A DNA stretch of 64,000 bases, from assembly GCA_039045975.1 (NCBI GenBank), contig JBCCJA010000001.1, positions 210,414 through 274,413 of the forward strand. The letters run 5' to 3'. This document shows, one piece after another, positions 53,574-63,528 of this stretch. The DNA comes from JBCCJA01 sp039045975. GTDB lineage: Bacteria > Planctomycetota > Planctomycetia > Planctomycetales > Planctomycetaceae. The notes below the pieces were generated by a model that saw nothing but the letters and a program-made list of their open reading frames with translations, was not told the DNA's origin and made no database searches. The position numbers were made by a program, and so were the translations under genes. Each line of letters starts with the position of its first letter. The first letter of the stretch is position 1.

Positions 53574-53792
53574 CGGGCGGCGGTGTAGTGACGCGGCGGA
53601 AGGGCGGTCAACGGCTGTCGACACGCGAGACCCGTCGCGATCGGTATGACCGGTTAAAGCGGAAAGGTGATCCCTCGGGGCGACCGGCCCGATCGGTTTT
53701 CGTCGGTCGGGACGTTCCTCCGCCGCCCGCTGTGCCACGGCGGGCTATCTCACGACAGCCGTGTTTCCATTCCGACCCGGATCGACCGTTCG

Positions 53793-54119
53793 ATGTCCGA
53801 AACCGCCTCCGTCTCCGAACTCGCCACCCCGCAACCGGTCCGTTCGCAGTTCGCGGACGACGACGACTTTCGTGAACTGATCGAACTGTTCCTCAGCTCC
53901 GCGACGGAGCGGATCGTCGAGATGCCGCGGATGTTCGCCGAAAACGACCTCGCGGCCCTCCGCGTCGCCGCCCACCAGCTCAAAGGCTCGGCCGGCGGGT
54001 ACGGATTCCCCGGCCTGACCGATCTGGCAGCCGAACTCGAAGCCCGGTGCATCGACGGCGTCACGACCGAGGCAGATGTCACCCGCGTGACCGACTATCT
54101 GCGGCGTCTGACGGCGTAA
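53793..54119 (+). CDS. histidine phosphotransfer (Hpt) domain protein
   Basis: This stand-alone Hpt protein of 108 residues relays phosphate in multi-step two-component signalling. The phosphorylated histidine is His61 in VAAHQLKGSAGGYGF, and the preceding segment FRELIELFLSSATERIVEM forms a helix typical of the four-helix Hpt bundle. The ATG at 53793 is chosen over an upstream ATG at 53667 because the extra 42 codons look untranslated. No histidine kinase or response regulator is encoded nearby, so its partners are unknown. Confidence 0.88.
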   Translation: MSETASVSELATPQPVRSQFADDDDFRELIELFLSSATERIVEMPRMFAENDLAALRVAAHQLKGSAGGYGFPGLTDLAAELEARCIDGVTTEADVTRVTDYLRRLTA

Positions 54120-54226
54120 TCACCTCGGGACGTCGTCGGTCGGAGGCTTGCGGCCGGTCTGCGGCATCGTGACGATTCCGCGTAAGTCGTTTGTGGCTGT
54201 GCCGTTGCCGACCCCGGGAGTCCGTC

Positions 54227-54679
54227 ATGCGTCGCCTGCTGTTGCCTGTCGCCTGTCTCGTCGTCGGTTACTGCTCGGCCTGGGTGCTGCCCGCCGGCTC
54301 GCTCGAAGCGCAGTCGTCGTCGCTGTCGAACGAGAACCTCGATCGCCTGCGGAAGGCTCAGGTTCTTCTGTCGACAGTGCAGAGTGCACTGGTTTCCGAG
54401 GGCGCATACGTCCCTGCGATTCGCGGCCTGAACACTTACGCGACGCTCTCGGGCGGGACCGATGCGATATCGGGACTCGAATCGGGACGCGGCGTCGACC
54501 CGGTGACGTTCGCGGGTCTGCACGCCGGTCTGGCGAACGACGAGGTCGCGCCGCGGCTCGGCGAGGACGCCGAGGGACGGCTGACTTACAACGGCCGGGT
54601 CGTGCGGATGCACTCGATCCGTACGCTCGAAGAAGCGTTTTCCACGCGTGAGGAACTGGTCGGCGGCGACTTGCGTTGA
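54227..54679 (+). CDS. secreted hypothetical protein
   Basis: I do not recognise this protein of 150 residues. The ATG at 54227 has GGGAG seven bases upstream and begins a clear signal peptide (RRLLLPVACLVVGYCSAWVL), ending before SLEAQ. The mature part is soluble, mostly helical and mildly acidic, with LSNENLDRLRKAQVLLSTVQ and a repeated-looking LEEAFSTREELVGG at the end. It stands alone on the plus strand between the Hpt gene and the STN-like gene. Confidence 0.7.
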   Translation: MRRLLLPVACLVVGYCSAWVLPAGSLEAQSSSLSNENLDRLRKAQVLLSTVQSALVSEGAYVPAIRGLNTYATLSGGTDAISGLESGRGVDPVTFAGLHAGLANDEVAPRLGEDAEGRLTYNGRVVRMHSIRTLEEAFSTREELVGGDLR

Positions 54680-54937
54680 CGCAAAATCAGCGTCGCGGGC
54701 GGCCCGCCGGAGGGTACGGTCGTGCCGCCCGAGAGGGTCACGAGGCGCAAACCCGACCGGACACAGCCCCGCCGGCGGTTCCGGTGTCGAAGTCGATGGA
54801 AAAGCCTCCCGCCGGGGCCGATACCTGATCGTACGGGTGCGAACATTTCTCCTTCTCAGTGGTCGCGCCCGAGCCGTACAATGCGAGGCTCGACTGCTTG
54901 ACCGCTCGGTCCTCTATCTTTGATCTCGGAGTCGTTG

Positions 54938-56302
54938 ATGACGTTCCCGCACCGATCGGCTCTGCCGCTGTTCTCTTTGCTCGCCGCGGCGGTCCTCGCC
55001 GGCCCGGTCACGATCGCCGCGAACGCCCAAAACTCTGCCGACGATGACTTGGCGTTGCGGGCTCAGCGACGGGCCGACATCCGCGGCCGCCAGTTGACGC
55101 TCGAAGTCAACGAGGTCGTCGCCGAGGCCCGGCGGCTACGCCGGACCGACGTCGAGACCGCCCTGGCGGAGCTGAAGCGGATCCGGCTGATCATCGACGG
55201 CGTCAACGACATCCCGCCCGATGTGAAAGAGCAGTTGCTCGGCCGCCTCGGCGACGAGATCCAGGACACCGCGAACGCCCAGGAGATCGCCGAAATCCGC
55301 TCGATCGCCGAGCAGGAGCGTGCCGCAGCGGTCGAGTCGGAAGCCCGCATCGTCGAGCGGCTCGAATTCGAAGAGGCGCGGCTGGAACAGCTGATCGACC
55401 GCGTGCGGTCGCTGCTGGCCGAGGGCCGGGCCGGCGAAGACGCGGCATTCCCCGCGGCCGAAGCGGTCGCGATCGAAGCGGTCAACCTGCGTCCCGGGAA
55501 TGGACCGGCGACCGCCGCGCGATTCATATCCGAGGCCGCCTTCCAGCTGAACCGGGCGTTCCGGAACATCGAAAAGAACCAGGAAGAATTCCTCGAGACC
55601 CTGCACCAGGTCGAGATCTCGCACGTGCCGTTTCCGGACGAGCCGCCGATCCGTTACCCGGCCCCCGAGGTGTGGAAGGCGTTGACCGAACGTCGGAAGC
55701 AGTACGACTCGGTCTCGGTCTTCCAGGAGAGCGCGAACGAGCAACGGATCCGCCGCGCCCTGACCGAGCAGACTCGGGCCGAGTTCCCGAACACGCCGCT
55801 GCGGGACGCGATCGCGTACCTCGCCGATTACCACGAGATCGACATCATCTTCGACATCGTCGCGATCGAAGACGAAGGCTTCTCGCCCGACACGCTCGAG
55901 GTCGACGTCGTGCTCGACGGGATCACGCTGCGGAGTGCCCTACGGCTGATGTTCGAGAGCCTGCCGGATGACATCGAGTTGACGTACATCATCGAAGACG
56001 AAGTGATGAAAATCACGACGGTGACACAGGCCGAAGAGAAGAAGTCGACCCGCGTGTACCCGGTCGCCGACCTCGTGATCCCGATCCAGTCGTTCCAGGG
56101 CGGCGGGCAGGGCGGCATCGGCGGCGCTCAGGGCGGAATCGGCGGCGGACAGGGCGGCGGCTTCGGTGGCGGCGGCGGACAGCAGGGCGGCGGCTTCTTC
56201 AGCGTGCCGGCTCCGGCGTTCGCCCCGGCCGGTGCGGTCGGCGACGACGCGATCGACGCTGCGATCGACGGCGTGTTAGCCGGTGCGGAAAAAAACGACT
56301 GA
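54938..56302 (+). CDS. secreted protein with secretin/TonB short N-terminal (STN)-like domain and Gly-rich tail
   Basis: This protein of 454 residues starts at the ATG at 54938, with GGAG seven bases upstream, and has a signal peptide ending near ANAQN. Residues about 25-220 are strongly helical and probably coiled coil (for instance EIRSIAEQERAAAVESEARI). Residues about 280-370 resemble the STN/DUF4974-type small domain of secretins and TonB systems: FPNTPLRDAIAYLADYHEID and GITLRSALRLMFESLPDDIE then VMKITTVTQAEE. The tail holds GGGQGGIGG-type glycine repeats. It is a common planctomycete protein type of unknown role, possibly part of a periplasmic or outer-membrane assembly. Confidence 0.75.
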   Translation: MTFPHRSALPLFSLLAAAVLAGPVTIAANAQNSADDDLALRAQRRADIRGRQLTLEVNEVVAEARRLRRTDVETALAELKRIRLIIDGVNDIPPDVKEQLLGRLGDEIQDTANAQEIAEIRSIAEQERAAAVESEARIVERLEFEEARLEQLIDRVRSLLAEGRAGEDAAFPAAEAVAIEAVNLRPGNGPATAARFISEAAFQLNRAFRNIEKNQEEFLETLHQVEISHVPFPDEPPIRYPAPEVWKALTERRKQYDSVSVFQESANEQRIRRALTEQTRAEFPNTPLRDAIAYLADYHEIDIIFDIVAIEDEGFSPDTLEVDVVLDGITLRSALRLMFESLPDDIELTYIIEDEVMKITTVTQAEEKKSTRVYPVADLVIPIQSFQGGGQGGIGGAQGGIGGGQGGGFGGGGGQQGGGFFSVPAPAFAPAGAVGDDAIDAAIDGVLAGAEKND

Positions 56303-56391
56303 CGACGTCGCGACGTCCGACCCGCCGAGGCGGGTCGCGTTGCGGCGAAGCCGAGCCGGCCGGGCCCGCGAGACCCGTCGACTGGGTCACA

Positions 56392-57645
56392 TTGCTTCGC
56401 GAACGCGTGGCGACGTCCGAAACTGTCCGGCGGGTCGTTGCCCGTCTGAACGACGGCGGCCGTGTCGATGAGGTGCTCCGCGTTCTCGACGCGGCCGAGG
56501 TTCTCGGCCTGACGGCGCCGTGGATTCCGGAAGTGCGTGCCCTCGCGCTCGCCCGATTGAACGCCGCGGCGGAGGACATCGCCGACGCGTTGATCGACCG
56601 GGATACGCTCGACGCGGCGAGCGTGCCGGAGCTTCTCGACGCGGCCCGGGCGCTCGCCTCGGCCGGCCGACCCGACGCGGCGGCGCGGACACTCGAAGCC
56701 GCCGCAGGGCTGATTCCTGAGCTGCCTCTCACGTATCAGGCCGCGCTGCAGATCGCCGGGAATTGCGACGACACGGAGCGGTCCCGGATCGTCGCGTGGG
56801 CCGCCCCGGGCCTGCTGCGGACGCTGCACGACCGACGGGCGACGCCGATCCGCGACCGCACCCGCCGCGTCGCCGCGCGAGAAGCCGAACGGCTCCGTTC
56901 GGAAGGCCGTGCGGCCGCGGCGGCCGCGCTCGACGCGAGGGTCGCAGCGGCCGCGACGGTCGACCTGACGATCGAGGTCTCGTGGCTCGGGGGAGCCGAC
57001 CTAGACCTGCGGGTCACGGAACCGGGCGGCACGGTCTGCGGCCCCGAGACGCGCCGGACGGCGGGCGGCGGCAATCACGCCGGTGACGGTTTCGGCCGCA
57101 GTGACCGCGACACTTGGGAGCGATATGTCGCCCCGCGGGCTGCGAGCGGCGTGTACCTTGTGACGATCGATCGTGTTTGGGGCGCGGTGACCGGCAAACG
57201 CGTCTCACTTCGCGTCGTAAGGCACGGCGGAACGGCCGACGAATTGGTCTCGGAACGGCCGATCGAGCTCACCGGACCGAAGACCGAAGTGTTCTTAACG
57301 CTGACCGGCGGACGGCGGGGCCGCGGCGAAGCGGCCGATCTGACGACGGTGCCCGACCGGGAAAAGGCCCCGCTCGACCTGTCGCCCACGCCCGAAGGGA
57401 TCGCGGCCGCGGACCGGTTCTATCAGTCGATCGGCGGCGCGACGCCGCAGGTGGCGGGGGGGGCGGCCGCCGTCGGACCAGGCGTCGCCGCGTTCGCGCC
57501 GGGCGTGGAGATCATCTCCGAAGGCATCCAGAGCGGCGTCGGCGCCGTCGTCTCGGCCGACCGGCGTTACGTGCGCCTTTCGGTCTCGCCGAGCTTTTCG
57601 AACGTCGTCGACGTCGCGACGTTCGGCTTCGTAACCGTGCCGTAG
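56392..57645 (+). CDS. hypothetical protein with DUF2135-like domain
   Basis: This 417-residue protein is assigned a TTG start at 56392; a GTG at 56407 is an alternative, and the frame is open further upstream without a better start. Residues 1-180 are a helical, repeat-like region rich in Ala, Arg and Glu. Residues about 190-300 read TIEVSWLGGADLDLRVTEPG and SGVYLVTIDRVWGAVTGKRV, which resemble DUF2135 (YfaP-like) beta domains, often found in secreted or surface proteins. The C-terminus has a hydrophobic Gly/Ala/Val stretch near GGAAAVGPGVAAFAPGVE. No signal peptide is evident with this start. It directly follows the STN-like gene, so the two probably function together. Confidence 0.7.
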   Translation: MLRERVATSETVRRVVARLNDGGRVDEVLRVLDAAEVLGLTAPWIPEVRALALARLNAAAEDIADALIDRDTLDAASVPELLDAARALASAGRPDAAARTLEAAAGLIPELPLTYQAALQIAGNCDDTERSRIVAWAAPGLLRTLHDRRATPIRDRTRRVAAREAERLRSEGRAAAAAALDARVAAAATVDLTIEVSWLGGADLDLRVTEPGGTVCGPETRRTAGGGNHAGDGFGRSDRDTWERYVAPRAASGVYLVTIDRVWGAVTGKRVSLRVVRHGGTADELVSERPIELTGPKTEVFLTLTGGRRGRGEAADLTTVPDREKAPLDLSPTPEGIAAADRFYQSIGGATPQVAGGAAAVGPGVAAFAPGVEIISEGIQSGVGAVVSADRRYVRLSVSPSFSNVVDVATFGFVTVP

Positions 57646-57670
57646 TGCGGACGCAGGTTTCAGAGAAACC

Positions 57671-58699
57671 TTAGCCGCGGACGAGGCCCGACCGCACGTC
57701 GGCATCGAGGGGTGAGAAGCGGCCGGCTTCGACGTCTTCCCAGGCCAGCCCCGCCATCGCGGCGTTGTCGGTGCAGTACTCGGGCGGCGACAGGATGACG
57801 TCGACGCCTTCAAGCCTGCCGCGGGCTTCCAGTTCCCTCCGCAGCCTCCGATTCGCCACGACGCCGCCGCCGACGAGGAGTCGCCGGTGGCCGGTTCGCG
57901 CGACCGCCGCGAACGCCTTCGCGACGAGGACGTCGACGACGGCCGCCTCGAACGACGCGGCGAGGTCGGCGATGCGGGCCTCGGTCAGTTCGGGCACGGC
58001 CGGGCCGCCGGGAACGCCTTTGGCCGCGTAGAGCACGGCCGTCTTCAGCCCGCTGAAACTGAAACTCAAGCCGTCCCCGAGCATCGGCCGGGGAAACTTG
58101 AAGGCGGTCGGGTCGCCCTGTTCTGCCGCCCGCGAGACCGCCGGACCGCCCGGGAAGGGCAGTCCGAGGACGCGTGCGGCCTTGTCGAACGCCTCGCCGG
58201 CGGCGTCATCGATCGTCGCACCGAGCGGCGCGAACGTGCCCGCGTCGCGACAGTCGTATAGGTGCGTATGGCCCCCGCTGACGACGAACCCGACCGCCGG
58301 GAACACGTCCCGCCCCGCGGCGAGCCGGCAGGCGTAGATGTGAGCACGGATGTGGTCGACCGTTACCAACGGCACGTCCCACACGGCAGCGAGGGTCTTT
58401 GCCGCCGTCATGCCGACGAGCAGGGAGCCGACCAGCCCCGGCCCGTCGGTCACCGCGACGGCGGCGAAGCGGTCGGGCGTGACGCCGGCGTCGGCGATCG
58501 CCGTGTCGATGACCGGCAGGACGTTCCGCAGGTGGGCGCGTGACGCGATCTCAGGAACGACGCCGCCGAAGCGTTCGTGCAACTCGTGCTGCGAGGCGAT
58601 GACGTTCGACAGGACGCGTCGGTCGCGGTCGATGACCGCCGCCGCGGTCTCGTCGCAGGACGATTCGATCGCCAATAGACAGTCGGGCTCGTCGGCCAC
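57671..58699 (-). CDS. tsaD: tRNA N6-adenosine threonylcarbamoyltransferase TsaD
   Basis: TsaD transfers the threonylcarbamoyl group to A37 of ANN-decoding tRNAs. The GTG start at 58699 is chosen because it leaves 342 residues, the family length, starting five residues before LLAIESSCDETAAAV. The long upstream open frame belongs to the overlapping protease sequence. The metal-binding histidines are in RAHLRNVLPV and VDHIRAHIYA. VSGGHTHLY, the TIDDAAGEAFDKAARVLGL stretch and LLVGGGVVANRRLRREL are signature parts. It starts five bases after the stop of the S41 protease gene on the same strand, so the pair is probably co-transcribed. Confidence 0.96.
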   Translation of the reverse strand: MADEPDCLLAIESSCDETAAAVIDRDRRVLSNVIASQHELHERFGGVVPEIASRAHLRNVLPVIDTAIADAGVTPDRFAAVAVTDGPGLVGSLLVGMTAAKTLAAVWDVPLVTVDHIRAHIYACRLAAGRDVFPAVGFVVSGGHTHLYDCRDAGTFAPLGATIDDAAGEAFDKAARVLGLPFPGGPAVSRAAEQGDPTAFKFPRPMLGDGLSFSFSGLKTAVLYAAKGVPGGPAVPELTEARIADLAASFEAAVVDVLVAKAFAAVARTGHRRLLVGGGVVANRRLRRELEARGRLEGVDVILSPPEYCTDNAAMAGLAWEDVEAGRFSPLDADVRSGLVRG

Positions 58700-58704
58700 G
58701 GCGG

Positions 58705-60123
58705 TCAGGCCGCCGGCCGTTCGGCGGCCTGATCGGGTGATTCGGCGGCGAGTTCGCCCCGGATGTAGTCGATCGCGGTTTCCAAATGCCGGTCGACGAA
58801 GGGCACTGCGTCCTCCTCGGTCTCCCCGGCCCCTTCGTCGTCCGACGCAGCCTCCTCGGCATTGAGCCCCGGGATGAGTTCCCTGTCGCGGCGTTGTCGG
58901 AGAAGGCTGGCGAGATCGGTGTTGCTGTAAAAATCCTCGAAGCCTTCGTTCGGGGTCACGCCCCACTCGTCGTCGTCAGCCGCGTCAGGGAAACGATGGA
59001 TGTTCGCGCCGCTCGGACGGCGATAGGCCGCCGTCGTGAGCTTCAGGACACTCTTGCCGTCTTTGAGCGGAATGACGGTCTGGACCGACCCCTTGCCGAA
59101 CGTCCGTTCGCCGACGACGACGGCACGGCCGGCGTCTTGCAGGCAGGCGCTGACGATCTCGCTGGCCGAGGCGCTGAAGCGGTTCACGAGCACGGCCAGA
59201 GGGATGTCGGGAAGCGTCCCGGGGGCCTTCGCCCGCCAGACGGTCTCGTCGACGTTCCGGCCGGCGGTGCTGACGATCACGCCCTCTTCGAGAAACAGGT
59301 CACAGACCGCGACCGCCTGATCGAGCAGCCCGCCCGGGTTGCCACGGAGATCGAGCACGAGCCCGCGGGTGCCCGACCGCACGAGGTTCTGCACGACGAC
59401 GCGGAGGTCGCGGCCGGTCCGCCGCGTGAAGTTCGTCAGCCGCACGTAACCGATGTCCGAGCCCGGCTCGATGGCGAAGTCGACCTTCCCGTCGGGGCGA
59501 TAGCGGGCGCCGAGGATCGTCGGCACGCGGATGACCTCGCGGACGACCTCGATTTCGAGCGGCTCGGCCTGGCCGCGACGGACGACCGAGAATGCAACGG
59601 CCTCGCCCGGGTCGCCCTTCAGCCGCGACGTCAACTCGCGGAGCGTCATGCCGTCGGTCGACTCGCCCTCGACGGAGACGATGACATCCCCGGCCTGCAC
59701 GCCGGCCCGATACGCCGGCGTGCCGGGCAGCGGGCTGAAGACGATCAGCCGCCGCGAGCGGGGCTCGACCTGCACTTGCATGCCGACGCCGCCGAACTTT
59801 CTCTCGATCGACTCGGTGAAATCATCAACGGCTCGCGGCGGCACGTAACTGGAGTACGGGTCGAGCTCGTCGACCATGCCGCGGATCGCGGCCTCGATCA
59901 GTTCGCGGCGGTCGATGTCGCGGACGAAGTTGCGGTCGATCTGGTCGACCGTGTCGACGAACTCGCGGAACAGTTCGACGAATTCGTCCTCGGTCAGGCC
60001 GGCCGGGGCGTCTGCGGCCGTTTCCGCTGGCGGCGGGTTCTCGTCGGCGTGGGCGACGCCGGACGTGCCCGCCAGGCCGACGACCGCGACGACGGGCAGC
60101 AAAAAGACGCGGTGCGGCAGCAT
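58705..60123 (-). CDS. carboxy-terminal processing peptidase (S41 family, CtpA-like)
   Basis: This periplasmic protease of 472 residues starts at the ATG at 60123, which begins a signal peptide (LPHRVFLLPVVAVVGLAG). A helical segment is followed by a PDZ domain (residues about 110-200, GGVGMQVQVEPRS and AGVQAGDVIVSVEG). The S41 catalytic core has LVLDLRGNPGGLLDQAV, the serine in NRFSASASEIVSA (Ser about 319-321) and Lys344 in TFGKGSVQTV, which form the Ser/Lys dyad. An acidic tail of about 60 residues ends the protein. CtpA-like proteases trim or degrade exported proteins from their C-termini. Confidence 0.93.
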   Translation of the reverse strand: MLPHRVFLLPVVAVVGLAGTSGVAHADENPPPAETAADAPAGLTEDEFVELFREFVDTVDQIDRNFVRDIDRRELIEAAIRGMVDELDPYSSYVPPRAVDDFTESIERKFGGVGMQVQVEPRSRRLIVFSPLPGTPAYRAGVQAGDVIVSVEGESTDGMTLRELTSRLKGDPGEAVAFSVVRRGQAEPLEIEVVREVIRVPTILGARYRPDGKVDFAIEPGSDIGYVRLTNFTRRTGRDLRVVVQNLVRSGTRGLVLDLRGNPGGLLDQAVAVCDLFLEEGVIVSTAGRNVDETVWRAKAPGTLPDIPLAVLVNRFSASASEIVSACLQDAGRAVVVGERTFGKGSVQTVIPLKDGKSVLKLTTAAYRRPSGANIHRFPDAADDDEWGVTPNEGFEDFYSNTDLASLLRQRRDRELIPGLNAEEAASDDEGAGETEEDAVPFVDRHLETAIDYIRGELAAESPDQAAERPAA

Positions 60124-60228
60124 GTTCGGTCCCGGCGGAATGACGGCGTGTCGGCGAGGCCTTACGATCGCCCCGCTGCGATCGAACTGTAGGTCGACCT
60201 CCACGCGGCACGGCTTCGACAGACACAA

Positions 60229-63200
60229 ATGTCCCGCGACGCACCGGCAGCGACAAGTCGTGACACCGACGACGGCCGCCGGCTCGACGTCTGGATCGGC
60301 CCGCCCGCCTCGGGAAAGACCGCCGCCGCGATCGAGCTGTTCCGCGGACTCGGCGGCCGACGGCTGTGGCTGGCACCGAACGCCGCCGCGGTCCGGCAGA
60401 CGAAAGTGACGCTCACCGCCAGCGGCGTCGCCGTGTTCGACGTCACGGTCCAGACCTTCGAGCAGTTCTGCGGGTCGGTCATCGCCGCCGCGGCCCCCGA
60501 CTTGCGACTGCTTCCGGCGGCGTCGCGTCGGCGACTGTTGCGTGACGTGATCGAGCAAGCGGCCGCGGCCGGCGACTTGCCACATTTCCGGCCGATCGCC
60601 GCCACGCCCGGATTCTTGCGTCTCGTCGAAGCCAACATCGCGGACTTCAAACGGAACGAGATCTGGCCCGAAACATTGCTGGAACGGCAGGGCGACGCGG
60701 TCGCCGCACGGTCGCTGCGTGAGCTAACGACGATCTACGACCGCTATCAGCGTCGGCTGCGGCAACCCGCCGGTGAAAGTGCCGTCGGCGAACTCTACGA
60801 CGACGACGGCCGGCTCTGGGCGGCCCGAGAGATCCTGCGTCGAGACCGCGACGCCGCGTCCGTCCGCTTCGACGCGGTCGTCATCGACGGCTTTTCGGAC
60901 CTGTCGCGCACGCAGTCGGCGATCTGCGCGTCGTTGGCGTCGCGGGCCGGGCGGACGGTCGTGACGCTGCCCGACGACGGGACGTCAGCCGAAGGACTGT
61001 TCGGCACGGCCGAAGGCACCCGACGGGAATTGATCGAATCTTGTCTGCGGGCCGACGACTCGCTCGTGATCGAGGAACGGCGGTTTCGGCCGCGACGGGG
61101 CGGGGCCGCGCCGGCAATCGCGGTGCTCGCCGATCAGTTATTCCGTGAGCAGGAATCTGACGCCACGACCGCGGACGCCACCGGCCTGCGACTGTTAACC
61201 GCCGGAACTCCGCGCGACGAAGCAAGGGCGATCGCGGCCGACCTCCGACGCCGCTGCGAAACCGGGGCCCGTCCGGGCGAGTTCGTCGTCGCCTACCGCG
61301 ACGCGACCCGCCATGCCGACGAAATCGAAGAGGCATTCGAAGAGGCGGGGGTGCCGCTCGCGGCCGACGCATCGCGTCCGCTCGCCGGCACGCCGGCGGT
61401 GCGCCTGCTCCGCCAACTGCTGGAACTCGAACGCGGCCGTTGGCCACGCGAAGCGTTGACCGCGGTCCTCGGAGACGGCCGGGTCGTCCGGGCATACGCC
61501 GACGGGGAAGAGGGAACGGGCGGGCCGTCGTCTCCCGACGGCGTCGCCGCGGCCGCGATGCGGCGACTGCGGGAGTACGACTTCGACCGCGGACGCGACG
61601 AGGCGGTCCGCATCTTGACGGCGGAGTCGGCCCCGCCCGCCGTCGCCGCGTGGTGCACGCGGTTCGACGAAGGCCTCGCCCCGTCGCGCCGCGGCGGGAC
61701 GTTCGCCGAGTGGGTCGACCGGCTGTTCGCGCTCGGCCGCGATCTCGGATTCCGAGACGGCGTCGACGCCGGGTGGCCGGAACTGCGTGACGCGCTCGGC
61801 GCGGCGGTCCGCGACGAGGCCGTCGCCGTCGATCGGGAAACGGCCGGGCGACGCGTGCGGGTCGATCGGTTCCTGAGACTGCTCGACGACGTCGTCGACG
61901 GCGTCGGACTCGCCCCGAGCCCGCAGCCGGGCGGCGTGCGTGTCGTGTCCGCCGCGATGCTCCGCGGGGTCTCCGTGCCGCATCTCTATTTCGCGAGCAT
62001 GACCGACGGCGAATTGCCCTCGACGCGGAGCGAGGACTGCCTGATCGGGCACGCCGACCGACAGGAGCTGTCGTGTCGCGGCCTGCCGATCGCGTCGGCC
62101 GACCGGCGGACGCGGGACGAGATGGCCCTGTTCGTCACCGCCGCGACCCGTGCCCGGGAAACGCTGACGCTCTGCCGGCCGACGACCGATGCACAAGGCG
62201 GGGCCGTCTTTCCGAGCCCGTATTGGACGGCCGCCGTCGGGCTGTTCGAGACACCGCCACCGCAGGTCGGCACGGCCGATGTTCGATCCGGGACGGACGA
62301 GGATGCTCGGCCGGTCACGCGGGCCGAACGGCGGGCCGCGGCCGTCGAAGCGGCCCTACGCGACGACCTCGAGTCGCTCGCTGCGATCGCCCGACATGAC
62401 CACGACGCGGCCCGCGCGGTCGCGACCGTCGCCGCCGCGGCTCGGATGACGCACGCCCGGTCCTCGACGCGGGGACCGACCGCGTACGACGGACGGCTCG
62501 CGACGGCCGCCTCACGGCGTCGGCTCCATGAGCTGTTCCCGCCCGATCACGTCACGAGCGCGAGTCGGCTCGAGGAGTTCGCGGCCGACCCGTTCGCGTT
62601 CTTTCTCAGCGACGTCTTGAAAGCCGACTTCGTCGAGCCGCCCGGGCCACGGGACGACCGGCTCGGCGTCGGCATCGCATTGCATGCCGCGTTGGCCGCG
62701 TTCGAGGGCGACCGCGTCGACACGGCCGACTCCGTGGCGGAACTCGCCGCGTTGATCACGGACCGGTTCACCGCCGCGGTGCGGGGGTCGCTGTTCGGGA
62801 GGCTGCTCGCCCGCATCGAAAGCCGCAAAGCGGAACGTTGGGCGCGGCGGTATGCCGACCAAGATACGGCCTACCGGAACGCCGACTGGGACGCTTGGGA
62901 CGAACCGCCGTCCGTGACCTGTCGCGAGGCGGCCTTCGGACGCGTCCCGGAAGAAGCGGGACACGCGACCGACCCGCTCGTACTCGGGGACGACGCGTGT
63001 CCGGTCCGTGTCAGCGGGCAGGTCGACCGGATCGACCTCGGCCGCCGCGACGGCCGGCCCACGGCGGTCGTGATCGACTACAAGACCGGGAAACTGTCAC
63101 CGTTCGACGACGAAGACCTCGCGAGCGGACGGGCGCTGCAACTGGCGATCTATGCGAAAGCCGCGACCGACTGCGGACTCGTCCCGCCCGAAACGGAGAT

Positions 63201-63528
63201 CGCCCAGGTCGCCTTCTGGGGCCTGCGCGAAGCCGGGTTCAAGCCGGGCTTCAAACGGGTCGGGCTCAAGGCCGGTCAGCCGCTGCCGACGCTCGACGCG
63301 GGGCAGGCCGCGGCTCTTTCGGCCGCGGCCGAGGACGTCGTCCCGAGGCTCGTCGCGGCGATCAGGGCCGGTCACTTCGTCCCCTCGGCGGCGAAATCGG
63401 GCCGGTCCGATTTCGCCTCGAAGATGACGGCCGCGGTCGCGCGGTCGTCGGCGTTCCGGGCGACGGCGGCGAAGCTCGACAAAGACCGCGGCCCGCTCGA
63501 AACCGCCGCGGGCGGGGCGACCGCGTGA
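60229..63528 (+). CDS. addB: AddB-like subunit of the double-strand-break repair helicase-nuclease
   Basis: AddB is the nuclease-containing partner of AddA in the AddAB complex, the RecBCD counterpart in many bacteria. The 1099-residue protein has a Walker A motif GPPASGKT at residues 24-31, the helicase-like AVVIDGFSDLSRTQ, and a C-terminal PD-(D/E)xK nuclease with VIDYKTGK (Asp950 and Lys952) preceded by VSGQVDRIDL. This layout is typical of AddB. The ATG at 60229 starts directly before the conserved part. The addA gene overlaps its stop by GTGA. It is divergent from the CtpA-like gene. Confidence 0.9.
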   Translation: MSRDAPAATSRDTDDGRRLDVWIGPPASGKTAAAIELFRGLGGRRLWLAPNAAAVRQTKVTLTASGVAVFDVTVQTFEQFCGSVIAAAAPDLRLLPAASRRRLLRDVIEQAAAAGDLPHFRPIAATPGFLRLVEANIADFKRNEIWPETLLERQGDAVAARSLRELTTIYDRYQRRLRQPAGESAVGELYDDDGRLWAAREILRRDRDAASVRFDAVVIDGFSDLSRTQSAICASLASRAGRTVVTLPDDGTSAEGLFGTAEGTRRELIESCLRADDSLVIEERRFRPRRGGAAPAIAVLADQLFREQESDATTADATGLRLLTAGTPRDEARAIAADLRRRCETGARPGEFVVAYRDATRHADEIEEAFEEAGVPLAADASRPLAGTPAVRLLRQLLELERGRWPREALTAVLGDGRVVRAYADGEEGTGGPSSPDGVAAAAMRRLREYDFDRGRDEAVRILTAESAPPAVAAWCTRFDEGLAPSRRGGTFAEWVDRLFALGRDLGFRDGVDAGWPELRDALGAAVRDEAVAVDRETAGRRVRVDRFLRLLDDVVDGVGLAPSPQPGGVRVVSAAMLRGVSVPHLYFASMTDGELPSTRSEDCLIGHADRQELSCRGLPIASADRRTRDEMALFVTAATRARETLTLCRPTTDAQGGAVFPSPYWTAAVGLFETPPPQVGTADVRSGTDEDARPVTRAERRAAAVEAALRDDLESLAAIARHDHDAARAVATVAAAARMTHARSSTRGPTAYDGRLATAASRRRLHELFPPDHVTSASRLEEFAADPFAFFLSDVLKADFVEPPGPRDDRLGVGIALHAALAAFEGDRVDTADSVAELAALITDRFTAAVRGSLFGRLLARIESRKAERWARRYADQDTAYRNADWDAWDEPPSVTCREAAFGRVPEEAGHATDPLVLGDDACPVRVSGQVDRIDLGRRDGRPTAVVIDYKTGKLSPFDDEDLASGRALQLAIYAKAATDCGLVPPETEIAQVAFWGLREAGFKPGFKRVGLKAGQPLPTLDAGQAAALSAAAEDVVPRLVAAIRAGHFVPSAAKSGRSDFASKMTAAVARSSAFRATAAKLDKDRGPLETAAGGATA

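Noticed and set aside
52164..53588. Open plus-strand frame of 474 codons across tmRNA and the LptF/G-like gene.
   Set aside because: It crosses the tmRNA and runs opposite a clear membrane protein; its translation has no family features.
58786..60192. Open plus-strand frame of 468 codons opposite the S41 protease.
   Set aside because: The opposite frame has the Ser/Lys dyad and PDZ domain; this one is highly charged without domains.
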